Of a stretch of DNA of 64,000 nt, positions 27,287 through 34,838 are shown one piece after another. The position numbers and the translations under genes were made by a program. Source of the DNA: Segetibacter sp. (GTDB taxonomy: Bacteria; Bacteroidota; Bacteroidia; Chitinophagales; Chitinophagaceae); assembly GCA_028288485.1 (NCBI GenBank), contig JAQBNO010000154.1:150552-214551 (forward strand), in the 5' to 3' direction. The notes under the pieces were generated by a model, which searched no databases, had not been told where the DNA came from, and saw only the letters and a program-made list of their open reading frames with translations. Position 1 is the stretch's first letter, and each line of letters opens with the position of its first letter.

Positions 27287-28318
27287 ATGAACGAGCTTAA
27301 AAACGACCTGGTATTAAGAGCACTAAAAGGCGAAAAAACAGAACGCGTACCCGTTTGGATGATGCGACAGGCAGGTCGTTACTTACCGGATTATCTGAAA
27401 CTTAAAGCCAAATACGATTTTTTTACCCGCGTTCAAACACCGGAACTTGCAACTGAAATAACCCTTCAACCAATTGACCAGGTTGGAGTAGATGCTGCCA
27501 TTATATTTTCCGATATCCTGGTCATCCCGCAGGCAATGGGTGTAGAAGTGCTGATGGAAGAAGGAAAAGGCCCTTCCTTACCAAATGTTATAAAGAGTCA
27601 GCAAGATATAGATGCATTAATTACCGATGGTGCTGAAGAAAGTTTGAAGTATGTAACCGATGCCCTGTCACTAACAAAAAAAGAATTAAATGGCCGAGTG
27701 CCGCTTATTGGTTTTGCCGGCGCTCCGTGGACCATCTTATGCTACATGGTCGAAGGCAAAGGCAGCAAAACATGGGATAAAGCAAAGCAATTTGCTTACA
27801 CAGAACCACAACTTGCACGGCAATTGTTACAGAAGATCACCAACATAACTATAAATTATTTAAAGGCGCAGGTGAAAGCAGGTGCAGACCTTGTACAGGT
27901 ATTTGATAGCTGGGCGGGCGCATTAAGTCCTGCTGATTTTAAAACATTTGCACAACCTTATCTTGTTCAAATTGCAGATGCTTTACAGCACGACGCTCCT
28001 GTAATTCTGTTCCCCAAAGGAACATGGTATGCTTTAAAAGACCTAAGCCAAACAAGCGCAGCAGGACTTGGAGTGGACTGGTGCGTTGAACCTAAGGTGG
28101 CAAGAGAGCTGACAAATAACAGCATCACCTTGCAAGGTAATTTTGACCCGTCAAAACTCCTTGCGCCAATTCCTGAAATCAAAAAAGCAGTAAAGGAAAT
28201 GATTGATGGTTTTGGAACACAAAGATACATAGCAAACCTGGGACATGGAATTATGCCAAACGTTCCGGTTGATCATGCAAAAGCGTTTGTGGAGGCGGTG
28301 AAGGAATATGGGTTGTGA
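27287..28318 (+). CDS. hemE: Uroporphyrinogen decarboxylase
   Basis: 343 aa, normal length. Removes four acetate carboxyls from uroporphyrinogen III to give coproporphyrinogen III in the cytosol. Both family signatures are present: the N-terminal [15 protein letters not shown] with the substrate-binding Arg pair, and [28 protein letters not shown] and [22 protein letters not shown] are also typical. The stop codon is inside the first heptamer array of the next cassette (28315-28342), so that cassette begins exactly at the gene end. Confidence 0.97.
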   Translation: MNELKNDLVLRALKGEKTERVPVWMMRQAGRYLPDYLKLKAKYDFFTRVQTPELATEITLQPIDQVGVDAAIIFSDILVIPQAMGVEVLMEEGKGPSLPNVIKSQQDIDALITDGAEESLKYVTDALSLTKKELNGRVPLIGFAGAPWTILCYMVEGKGSKTWDKAKQFAYTEPQLARQLLQKITNITINYLKAQVKAGADLVQVFDSWAGALSPADFKTFAQPYLVQIADALQHDAPVILFPKGTWYALKDLSQTSAAGLGVDWCVEPKVARELTNNSITLQGNFDPSKLLAPIPEIKKAVKEMIDGFGTQRYIANLGHGIMPNVPVDHAKAFVEAVKEYGL

Positions 28319-28342
28319 GTGGTGAATGGTGAGTAGCGAGTA
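28315..28342. repeat. Left heptamer array of cassette 1
   Basis: Four tandem heptamers, GTGAGTG, GTGAATG, GTGAGTA, GCGAGTA, overlapping the hemE stop codon. They are inverted relative to the right array at 28731-28772; the innermost bases GCGAGTATT and AATACTCGC are exact complements. Confidence 0.85.
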
Positions 28343-28373
28343 TTAAGACTTGTAGTCATTAAAAAACCAAAAT

Positions 28374-28742
28374 ATGTATTTGCAATTAGCCCATACTAAA
28401 CTCGATGCTTGTCCACAAACAAGGAAGTTTACGCTTGAATGTTATAAAATAACAAAACTGCTTCAGCTGATGAGAAGTTTGCAATGTTTCAGCAATTAAG
28501 AAGAACGGCGTTGTCTGCACTCTAAGTTTAGCAGAAGGAGCACCCGGAAAATCGGCAAATGAAAGGAAAAGATATTTTGAAATTGCCCGGGGATCTGTGA
28601 TTGAAGTTGATGCAGCAATAGATATTGCGTTTGACCTCAGTTATGTAACAATCGAAAATTTAGAGAATTTAGGAAAGGCCTGGTTAACACTTTTGAGTTA
28701 TTAACAGGATTAATGACTCAAGGAGATAATACTCGCCACTGA
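28374..28742 (+). pseudogene. Broken four-helix-bundle (23S rRNA IVS-type) protein gene, cassette 1
   Basis: Reading with three single-base corrections gives a complete protein of about 122 aa of the PF05635 four-helix-bundle family: MYLQLAHTKLDA, RKFTLECYKITKLL, then (shift) ADEKFAMFQQLRRTALS, then (shift) LSLAEGAPGKSANERKRYFE, IARGSVIEVDAAIDIAFDL, then (shift) LVNTFELLTGLMTQGDN. As it stands it stops after 41 codons. Family members are named for the protein encoded in intervening sequences of 23S rRNA genes and are related to the Avd protein of diversity-generating retroelements; most have no known role. It fills the hemE-hemF gap between inverted heptamer arrays. Confidence 0.85.
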
Positions 28743-28772
28743 CAACTCACTACTGAAAACTCACAACTCGCA
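28731..28772. repeat. Right heptamer array of cassette 1
   Basis: Six exact-length heptamers: ACTCGCC, ACTGACA, ACTCACT, ACTGAAA, ACTCACA, ACTCGCA. It contains the ancestral stop codon of the pseudogene and ends 3 bp before the hemF start codon, so it also supplies the hemF leader. Confidence 0.85.
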
Positions 28773-28775
28773 AGA

Positions 28776-29744
28776 ATGACCATAAAAGAACAATGGATCG
28801 ACTTTATACATCAACTGCAAAATGATATATGCAAAGCGCTTGAAGCAAGTGATGGCAAAGCAAAGTTTGTGGAAGATGCATGGGAACGGCCGGAAGGTGG
28901 CGGAGGGAAAACACGGGTAATTGCAAATGGCGACGTTTTTGAAAAAGGTGGAGTAAACACTTCAGTTGTTTACGGCGATGTAACAGATGCCATGCGAACT
29001 CAACTAAAGATCAATGGAGCGAAATGGTTCGCTTGTGGATTGTCTTTAGTTATTCATCCATACAATCCTTTTGTTCCAACGGTTCATGCCAATTACCGGA
29101 TGTTCGAATTGTACAATGAGAATGATGAAATAATAGACAGGTGGTTTGGTGGCGGCACTGACCTTACTCCTTATTATTTATTTGAAGAGGATGCGAAACA
29201 TTTTCATCAAACGTATAAAGATAGCTGTGACCAGTTTGATAATTTCTTTTACCGCAGGTTCAAAGCTGAATGTGATGATTACTTCGTTAACTGGCACCGT
29301 AACAAAGAACGTCGTGGTATAGGCGGGATCTTTTATGACTACCAAAAACCAACAGAAAGCAGGGATGTAAACTTCTGGATGAATTTTGCAAAAACCTGTG
29401 GCTATGCATTCATCGATGCATATATCCCTATTGTAAATAAGCGAAAGCAAACTCCATTCACGCAAGAAAATAAACATTGGCAGGAAATCAGGCGTGGCCG
29501 ATATGTTGAATTTAATCTTGTTCATGACAGGGGAACAATCTTTGGCTTAAAAACAAACGGCAGAATCGAAAGTATTCTTATGAGCCTGCCTCCTACTGTT
29601 CGTTTCGAATACAATTACCAGCCACAGCCGGGAAGTGAGGAAGACAAGTTATTGCAGGCTTGCCTGCATCCACGAGACTGGTTATCCCAGCAACCGTCAG
29701 AAGAAGAAAAAGCAGATTGGGCAAGACGTTCCAACACCTGTTAG
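28776..29744 (+). CDS. hemF: Oxygen-dependent coproporphyrinogen-III oxidase
   Basis: 322 aa. Converts coproporphyrinogen III to protoporphyrinogen IX with O2, so the host is expected to be able to live aerobically. Family signatures: the loop EDAWERPEGGGGKTRVIANG, SLVIHPYNPFVPTVHANYR, the HemF hallmark WFGGGTDLTPYYLFEEDAKHF (written here in part), RRGIGGIFYDY, and RRGRYVEFNLVHDRGTIFGL. Start chosen at the ATG directly after the heptamer array. No oxygen-independent HemN is in the window. Confidence 0.97.
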   Translation: MTIKEQWIDFIHQLQNDICKALEASDGKAKFVEDAWERPEGGGGKTRVIANGDVFEKGGVNTSVVYGDVTDAMRTQLKINGAKWFACGLSLVIHPYNPFVPTVHANYRMFELYNENDEIIDRWFGGGTDLTPYYLFEEDAKHFHQTYKDSCDQFDNFFYRRFKAECDDYFVNWHRNKERRGIGGIFYDYQKPTESRDVNFWMNFAKTCGYAFIDAYIPIVNKRKQTPFTQENKHWQEIRRGRYVEFNLVHDRGTIFGLKTNGRIESILMSLPPTVRFEYNYQPQPGSEEDKLLQACLHPRDWLSQQPSEEEKADWARRSNTC

Positions 29745-29753
29745 GGATTGCTC

Positions 29754-29785
29754 ATTTGGAGATTTAGGTATTTTGAGATTTGTTA
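29754..29785. repeat. Left octamer array of cassette 2
   Basis: Four tandem octamers beginning ATTT (ATTTGGAG, ATTTAGGT, ATTTTGAG, ATTTGTTA), 9 bp after the hemF stop codon and inverted relative to the array at 30171-30202. Confidence 0.75.
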
Positions 29786-29807
29786 CAAAAGCCAAAACTT
29801 TACAATC

Positions 29808-30205
29808 ATAAATAAGTTTGAATTACAAAAACGGCAAAACAATTTCATGTAGATGTAATAAAAATTTGCAGTCAGTTTCCTAAAAATGCAGCCGGGTTTG
29901 AAACAGCAAAACAATTGATAAGATCTGCAGGTTCAGCCGGAGCAAACTACAGGGCAGGTTGTAGAGGAAAATCCAAGGAGATTTTTATTTACAAAATAGA
30001 AGTTGTTTTAGAAGATGCGGATGAAACTTTATATTGTCTGGAAGTTTCTAAAAAAGCAAACCTGTTACTTGAAAGCGAAGAGCCTGAAAACTTAATTAAA
30101 GAATCGAACGAACTTGTGAGAATCTCCAATGCAGCAGATATTACTGCAAAGAAAAACAGGGATACAGAAAATCCCAATATCACTAAATCTCAAAATCAGA
30201 AATAA
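29808..30205 (+). pseudogene. Broken four-helix-bundle (IVS-type) protein gene, cassette 2
   Basis: Read from ATA at 29808 (where ATG would be expected) the frame gives INKFELQK. It then needs one extra A in the five-A run at 29827-29831 to continue TAKQFHVDVIKICSQFPKNA, GFETAKQLIRSAGSAGANYR, KSKEIFIYKIEVVLEDADET and LYCLEVSKKANLLLESEEPE. This is the PF05635-type fold, of a different subgroup from cassettes 1 and 3. The 3' part from 29915 is open for 96 codons and could be called a gene, but its N-terminal helix would be missing. The last codons run through the right octamer array. Confidence 0.75.
30171..30202. repeat. Right octamer array of cassette 2
   Basis: ATCCCAAT, ATCACTAA, ATCTCAAA, ATCAGAAA in tandem, ending 6 bp before the hemB start codon. 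The reverse complement (TTTGAGAT, TTAGTGAT) matches the left array. Confidence 0.75.
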
Positions 30206-30208
30206 CTG

Positions 30209-31186
30209 ATGTATTTACAACGACGAAACAGAATATTAAGAGCAACTCCTTCTATACGAAGTCTTGTTGCAGAAACTACACTTACACCCAACGATTTCAT
30301 CGTTCCTTTATTTATTGACGAAGGAGAAAATATAGAGACTGAAATAGCTTCGATGCCGAATTATTTCCGTAGAAGTATCGACCTTACCGTTAAGGAAGTA
30401 AAAGAACTTTGGAGCCTTGGAATAAAAAGCGTTTTGCTTTTTATCAAATGTAAAGATGAACTCAAAGACAATACCGGCAAAGAAGCATGGAACAGAGATG
30501 GTTTGATGCAAAGAAGTATCAGGGCAATCAAAGATGCAGTTCCTGGAATGTACGTAATGACTGATGTGGCCCTTGACCCATATTCATCTTATGGCCATGA
30601 TGGAATTGTTGAAAACGGAGAAATTGTAAATGATCCGACAGTTGAAGCATTGGTAAAAATGAGCGTCAGCCATGCAGACGCTGGTGTAGATATGGTTGCT
30701 CCCAGCGATATGATGGATGGCCGTATAGGTGCCATAAGAGAAGGATTAGAAGAAAATGGCTTTACTAAAGTTGGTATCATGGCGTATAGTGCTAAATATG
30801 CCTCCTGTTTTTACGGACCTTTTCGTGATGCGCTAGATAGTGCTCCTGGCTTTGGAGATAAAAAGACCTACCAGATGGATTATTCGAACCGCACTGAAGC
30901 AATCAGGGAAACATTAATGGACATCGAAGAAGGAGCTGATATTGTAATGGTAAAACCGGGCTTACCCTATCTGGATATTGTTCGTGAAGTTAAAAATGCT
31001 GTTGATGTTCCGGTAAGTGTTTATAACATCAGCGGGGAATATGCGATGATTAAAGCCGCTGCAAAAATGGGTTGGATAAACGAAGAAAAAGCCATCATTG
31101 AAACATTAACAGCTTTCAAAAGAGCAGGAGCGGATTTAATTGCAACATACTTTGCGAAGGATGCGGCGAAGCTGTTGAATGTGTGA
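30209..31186 (+). CDS. hemB: Porphobilinogen synthase (delta-aminolaevulinate dehydratase), zinc-cysteine-free type
   Basis: 325 aa. Joins two 5-aminolaevulinate molecules to porphobilinogen. The Schiff-base lysines are in MAYSAKYASCFYGPFRD (Lys196) and VMVKPGLPYLD (Lys249). The active-site metal loop reads DVALDPYSSYGHDG, where zinc enzymes have three cysteines (DxCxCxYxxHGHCG type); the cysteines are absent, so this should be the Mg/K-dependent type. Other words: FIVPLFIDEGE, GYSAKY-like loop and VYNISGEYAMIKAA. Order hemB after hemF is unusual but all pathway genes are on one strand. Confidence 0.96.
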   Translation: MYLQRRNRILRATPSIRSLVAETTLTPNDFIVPLFIDEGENIETEIASMPNYFRRSIDLTVKEVKELWSLGIKSVLLFIKCKDELKDNTGKEAWNRDGLMQRSIRAIKDAVPGMYVMTDVALDPYSSYGHDGIVENGEIVNDPTVEALVKMSVSHADAGVDMVAPSDMMDGRIGAIREGLEENGFTKVGIMAYSAKYASCFYGPFRDALDSAPGFGDKKTYQMDYSNRTEAIRETLMDIEEGADIVMVKPGLPYLDIVREVKNAVDVPVSVYNISGEYAMIKAAAKMGWINEEKAIIETLTAFKRAGADLIATYFAKDAAKLLNV

Positions 31187-31195
31187 ATGGTGAAA
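31182..31195. repeat. Left heptamer pair of cassette 3
   Basis: TGTGAAT and GGTGAAA overlap the hemB stop codon and are inverted relative to CACCATT in the array at 31605-31639. Only two units remain, so this is the weakest of the array calls. Confidence 0.5.
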
Positions 31196-31254
31196 AAGAA
31201 AAACCGTCATCTCTGTTTCATACACTTTGATTAATTTGTACGAAGCTACTATTT

Positions 31255-31620
31255 ATGTTCTTTACCCTTAATCACCAAAAGCTCGAGGCTTACAAACATT
31301 CAAGAAACTTTATTCTTGAATGTTACAAATTGACAAAAGAGTTACCATCGGATGAGAGGTTCGGAATGATATCTCTGATAAGAAGAGCAGCATTATACAC
31401 CCATGGTAATATTGCAGAAGGGGCTTCGCGAAAAACAGAAGTTGAAAGAAAAAGATATTATGAAATTTCAAGAGGCTCGATTATAGAAATTGATGCAGCC
31501 CTAAATATTGCATCAGATTTAGAATATTTGCAAAATATAAACATTGAATTACCGGGCAAGAATATGGTATCATGTTTCAGGATGCCGACAGTAATGATTG
31601 AATCTCATCCGCACCCTTGA
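31255..31620 (+). CDS. Four-helix-bundle protein (23S rRNA IVS type), cassette 3, intact
   Basis: 121 aa, the only one of the three copies in this cluster with an uninterrupted frame. Seen: LNHQKLEAYKHSRNFILECY, KLTKELPSDERFGMISLIRR, HGNIAEGASRKTEVERKRYY, EISRGSIIEIDAALNIASDL and a C-terminal MVSCFRMPTVMIE. These match the PF05635 pattern of four amphipathic helices with the conserved N-I-A-E-G-A/S-x-R turn. Family members oligomerise (Avd is a pentamer) and can bind nucleic acid; no function is proven for stand-alone members. It fills the hemB-hemL gap, and its last codons (SHPHP) are made from the right heptamer array. There is no rRNA gene here, so it is not an rRNA intervening sequence. 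Confidence 0.85.
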   Translation: MFFTLNHQKLEAYKHSRNFILECYKLTKELPSDERFGMISLIRRAALYTHGNIAEGASRKTEVERKRYYEISRGSIIEIDAALNIASDLEYLQNINIELPGKNMVSCFRMPTVMIESHPHP

Positions 31621-31639
31621 CCATACACCATTGCTCATT
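31605..31639. repeat. Right heptamer array of cassette 3
   Basis: TCATCCG, CACCCTT, GACCATA, CACCATT, GCTCATT, ending 11 bp before the hemL start codon. Confidence 0.65.
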
Positions 31640-31650
31640 CAGCAAAAGCC

Positions 31651-32937
31651 ATGATAGAAAAAAGCATACAATTATTTCAAAGAGCACAGCAGTCAATTCC
31701 GGGCGGTGTAAACTCACCCGTCAGAGCCTTCAAAAGTGTTGGTGGAACACCAATTTTTATAAAGAATGCAAAAGGACCTTATTTATACGATGCGGATGGT
31801 AACCGCTATATCGATTATATCGCGTCATGGGGGCCGATGATTCTGGGCCATGCTTATGACCCTGTAGTTAAAGCTATACAGGAACGTGCTGTTTACTCCA
31901 CTTCCTACGGCGCACCTACAGAACTCGAAATTGAAATGGCTGAACTAATCCTTAGCATGGTTCCTAACGTTGATTTAATACGAATGGTCAGCAGCGGAAC
32001 CGAAGCCTGTATGAGCGCTTTACGCTTGGCGCGTGGATATACGGGACGAAATAAAGTTATAAAGTTCGAAGGTCATTACCACGGGCATGCAGATAGCTTT
32101 TTAGTAAAAGCAGGAAGTGGCTTGGCAACCTTCGGCATACAGCAAGTGCCAGGAATAACTGTTGGCGTTGCTGCAGATACATTAGTTGCAGCCTATAATA
32201 ATCTTGATCAGGTAAAGCAACTCGTTGCTGAAAACAAAGGTGAAGTGGCTTGTATCATTCTTGAGCCAGTAGCCGGTAACATGGGTTGTATTTTACCTCG
32301 ACCAGGATTTTTAGAAGGCATTCGTCGATTGTGTGATGAAGAAGGAATTGTTTTCATTCTGGATGAGGTGATGACGGGTTTTAGATTAGCGCCCGGGGGA
32401 GCACAGGAAAAACTGGGTATAAAAGCAGACCTGGTTACTTATGGAAAAGTAATTGGCGGCGGTATGCCAGTTGGCGCATTTGGTGGAAAGAAAGAAATTA
32501 TGCAGCACATTTCACCTTTAGGAAATGTGTACCAGGCGGGAACATTAAGTGGAAATCCTATTGCGATGATTGCAGGTTACACTACTTTAAAAACACTGAA
32601 AGACAATCCAACTATTTATACTGAACTGGATGAAAAAACAGTTTACCTGAAAAATGGATTAAACGAAGTTTTAGCCTCATGGGGACAACCTTATGTTATT
32701 AACCAGTTCGGTTCAATGATCAGTATCCATTTCAGTAGTCACCCGGTTACCGACTTTGCCACAGCCGCTTCAGCTAATAACAAAATGTTTAACCAGTTTT
32801 TCCACGCGATGTTGAACAAGGGAATATATCTTCCGCCTTCTGCATTTGAGAGTTGGTTCTTAAATAATGCGCTTAGCTACGAAGATTTGGATGAAACGAT
32901 TAAAGCTGCTAAGGAAAGCCTGGAAGAGGTGAAGTAA
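31651..32937 (+). CDS. hemL: Glutamate-1-semialdehyde 2,1-aminomutase
   Basis: 428 aa PLP enzyme that converts glutamate-1-semialdehyde to 5-aminolaevulinate, the step after HemA. Motifs: [66 protein letters not shown] and the PLP lysine in [16 protein letters not shown] (Lys266). Length is normal. It is the last gene of the haem cluster; a strong terminator lies about 150 bp downstream, behind a gene fragment. Confidence 0.97.
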   Translation: MIEKSIQLFQRAQQSIPGGVNSPVRAFKSVGGTPIFIKNAKGPYLYDADGNRYIDYIASWGPMILGHAYDPVVKAIQERAVYSTSYGAPTELEIEMAELILSMVPNVDLIRMVSSGTEACMSALRLARGYTGRNKVIKFEGHYHGHADSFLVKAGSGLATFGIQQVPGITVGVAADTLVAAYNNLDQVKQLVAENKGEVACIILEPVAGNMGCILPRPGFLEGIRRLCDEEGIVFILDEVMTGFRLAPGGAQEKLGIKADLVTYGKVIGGGMPVGAFGGKKEIMQHISPLGNVYQAGTLSGNPIAMIAGYTTLKTLKDNPTIYTELDEKTVYLKNGLNEVLASWGQPYVINQFGSMISIHFSSHPVTDFATAASANNKMFNQFFHAMLNKGIYLPPSAFESWFLNNALSYEDLDETIKAAKESLEEVK

Positions 32938-32940
32938 ATT

Positions 32941-33062
32941 GAAATAAAAATTGCTGAAGCGAAAGCCGGTACTATCAAATGGATATTTATATGTTGGACA
33001 GGTTCTATCCTTACAACTTTCGGGCGATGTTTGCATTTCTCAAACTCTTTCCGGATAAATAA
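32941..33062 (+). pseudogene. C-terminal remnant of a coiled-coil membrane-tail protein (DUF1640-like)
   Basis: Directly after the hemL stop, IEIKIAEAKAGTIKWIFI reads in one frame and AMFAFLKLFPDK in another, ending at TAA 33060-33062. Together they resemble the conserved tail (coiled coil, KADTIKWMFIFWxGQ, then a hydrophobic helix) of DUF1640-like proteins. Only the last 40 residues or so remain, with at least one frameshift. It could be a chance resemblance, since it is short. Confidence 0.45.
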
Positions 33063-33083
33063 TAACGCTACAGCTAATTGGTG

Positions 33084-33118
33084 AAACGGAGGCAAAAGAA
33101 TTATTTGCCTCCGTTTTT
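33084..33118 (+). terminator. Terminator after the haem cluster
   Basis: A 13-bp stem AAACGGAGGCAAA with its complement around a 7-nt loop, followed by TTTTTATTAAT on the plus strand. Confidence 0.8.
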
Positions 33119-33192
33119 ATTAATCGTGGTAAAGTAGTATTTGAAATTCTTAGCCGGCAACTAAAATGCAAACGTCAACCAGAATTACAACG

Positions 33193-33212
33193 GTTGCAGT
33201 GTGCGACGCAAC
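33193..33212 (+). repeat. Dispersed palindromic repeat, type B (left flank diverged)
   Basis: GTGTGCGACGCAAC keeps the palindrome and right flank; the GTACAAG part has become GTTGCA. It lies between the convergent hemL and AraC genes. Confidence 0.65.
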
Positions 33213-33256
33213 AGTAGCTTAATTCTTATTCAAAAGCTAAGTTCAAAAAGAAAAAA

Positions 33257-34186
33257 CTACCGGGGCATCAACAAGTCACATGGCTTTAGACCGGTGTGTT
33301 TTTTAAATGCAGTAGAAAAGTGAGATATGGAAGAGTAACCGAGTAAGGCAGAAACGTCTGTTACACTTAAACTTTTTTCATACAACAGGTATTTCGCGTG
33401 CTCCATGCGTTGCTGTTGGTAGAAGTCGAAAATAGTAGTTCCAAAAATTTCTTTGAAACCCTTTTTTAAATAACATTCATTTATAGCCACTTTTCGGCTT
33501 AGCTCTTTAATAGTAATAGGGTCACCGATATGTTGCAGCAATACTTCGCGGGCATGTAATATTTTTTCCCTGTCGAGGTCATTTGCCAGGAATTTGCAGG
33601 AAAAGCCTTCTTCTTTCTCATCAACAAGACATTCGAGGCTGTATAAAAGTATCTCGTGAATTTTCGCATTCACAAAAATATTTTCAAGGCTGCCACTATA
33701 ACTATGGTTTAAAAAAGAGTCTAAAGCGGTTCTTTTTCGCGCACAAACAGGAAATATTTTGGTAAACGAAGATGGATGTTTAAATGCGAGAACTTCATCT
33801 TTGCGGTTGCTTAATTTTACATTATGCGTAAACTGGCTAAGAAACGTATGTGTAAAATGGAAAGTAAATACATCAACAGTTTGAATCTTTCCCTTACAGT
33901 TGGCTGTAGGCAACTCGCTGCATTTGGCACAATTTCTTTCTTCGCAATAACGGTTACCAGTACTGCAATAGCGCAGTTCCAGGTAATTTTTTTCGGGCTG
34001 GTTGGTATGAAAATGATAAACCATCATGCCTGTATCTTCCGACGCCATCAGGTTATGACTATAGTAACGCCTGATAGAATACTGCAATGAGCCCGGAATG
34101 TTTTGCTCCTTCTCATAAAGTAAATCCATCGAAGCATCTACGGTAGTTTGGTTTGCAACTTTTAATATATCGAGAGGTTTCAACAT
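33257..34186 (-). CDS. AraC-family transcriptional regulator with a cysteine cluster
   Basis: 309 aa from the ATG at 34186 (MLKPLDILKVANQ); an ATG at 34222 would add 12 residues. The C-terminal 100 residues are the AraC/XylS DNA-binding domain with two helix-turn-helix units: ITIKELSRKVAINECYLKKG and LSVTDVSALLGYSSISHFST, ending FKKHTGLKPCDL. The middle of the N-terminal domain has five cysteines in CX6CX4CX2CX7C spacing (Cys74, 81, 86, 89, 97), which could bind metal or an iron-sulphur cluster. It lies next to the haem operon in convergent orientation, which suggests but does not prove control of haem or iron genes. Confidence 0.88.
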   Translation of the reverse strand: MLKPLDILKVANQTTVDASMDLLYEKEQNIPGSLQYSIRRYYSHNLMASEDTGMMVYHFHTNQPEKNYLELRYCSTGNRYCEERNCAKCSELPTANCKGKIQTVDVFTFHFTHTFLSQFTHNVKLSNRKDEVLAFKHPSSFTKIFPVCARKRTALDSFLNHSYSGSLENIFVNAKIHEILLYSLECLVDEKEEGFSCKFLANDLDREKILHAREVLLQHIGDPITIKELSRKVAINECYLKKGFKEIFGTTIFDFYQQQRMEHAKYLLYEKSLSVTDVSALLGYSSISHFSTAFKKHTGLKPCDLLMPR

Positions 34187-34838
34187 CGAGCGCAAATTTA
34201 ACCCATCGAAGCAGTAAAACAACTCGTAAAATGTCTTGTAATCGTCATATTAATAGAAGTAATGCTTTATTTTTTTATATAACCGGCTTTTCTTTATGTG
34301 GGGAACGTCGTTGCGACGCTCCGTTCATCTTTCGATTATTAATAAAGCGGAGTTTTTAAAAAATGGTAGCACTTAATTTTCCTGTCATATAAAAAATTTC
34401 AAAACTTTAATTCGTTTTTTTCCCGAAACTCCTATAACTTACTCTCGGTTTTTCCTTCCAAAATGCCCACACGTCCATCTTGGGCATCGTATTTTTTTTA
34501 CTCCAAGAACCAACAGTAGCAAGGGTTTTAGCCGATTTAATTAATTTTCACTATTGTAAAAGAATAATAAATAACTGGGCTTTTGCAAGATTTCAAATTT
34601 AAATTTGGTAGAATAGAAATTAATTAAAAGTTATTTTTTGGAATAATAACTCCTCACAACTTTATTGATCCTGTTAAAGGAATAGTAAAAAATTGGGTAG
34701 TTTCGGGAATTATTTTAAAAAACCTATTCTAAGGATATCCGATATCTATTTAATTACTATTTTTAAACCGATTGCCTGCCATTGTACAACAGAATAATGT
34801 AACAACATATTATTCTACAATTTTAAACCTTATCTATT
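34187..34838. other. Divergent spacer between the AraC gene and gltB
   Basis: About 650 bp, A/T-rich. It holds a type C dispersed repeat (34310-34326) and two imperfect copies of a stretch of about 25 bp (around 34553 and 34674: TGTTAAAGGAATAGTAAA versus TGTAAAAGAATAATAAAT, each followed by T-GGG). A possible -7 box TAAATTTG is at 34600-34607. No gene is evident. Confidence 0.5.
34310..34326 (-). repeat. Dispersed palindromic repeat, type C
   Basis: GAACGGA-GCGTCGC-AAC on the minus strand, identical in the 17-bp core to 14554-14570. Confidence 0.75.

Noticed and set aside
28315..31639. An rRNA intervening sequence or a diversity-generating retroelement
   Set aside because: The four-helix-bundle genes are related to those systems, but there is no rRNA, no reverse transcriptase and no template/variable repeat pair nearby.
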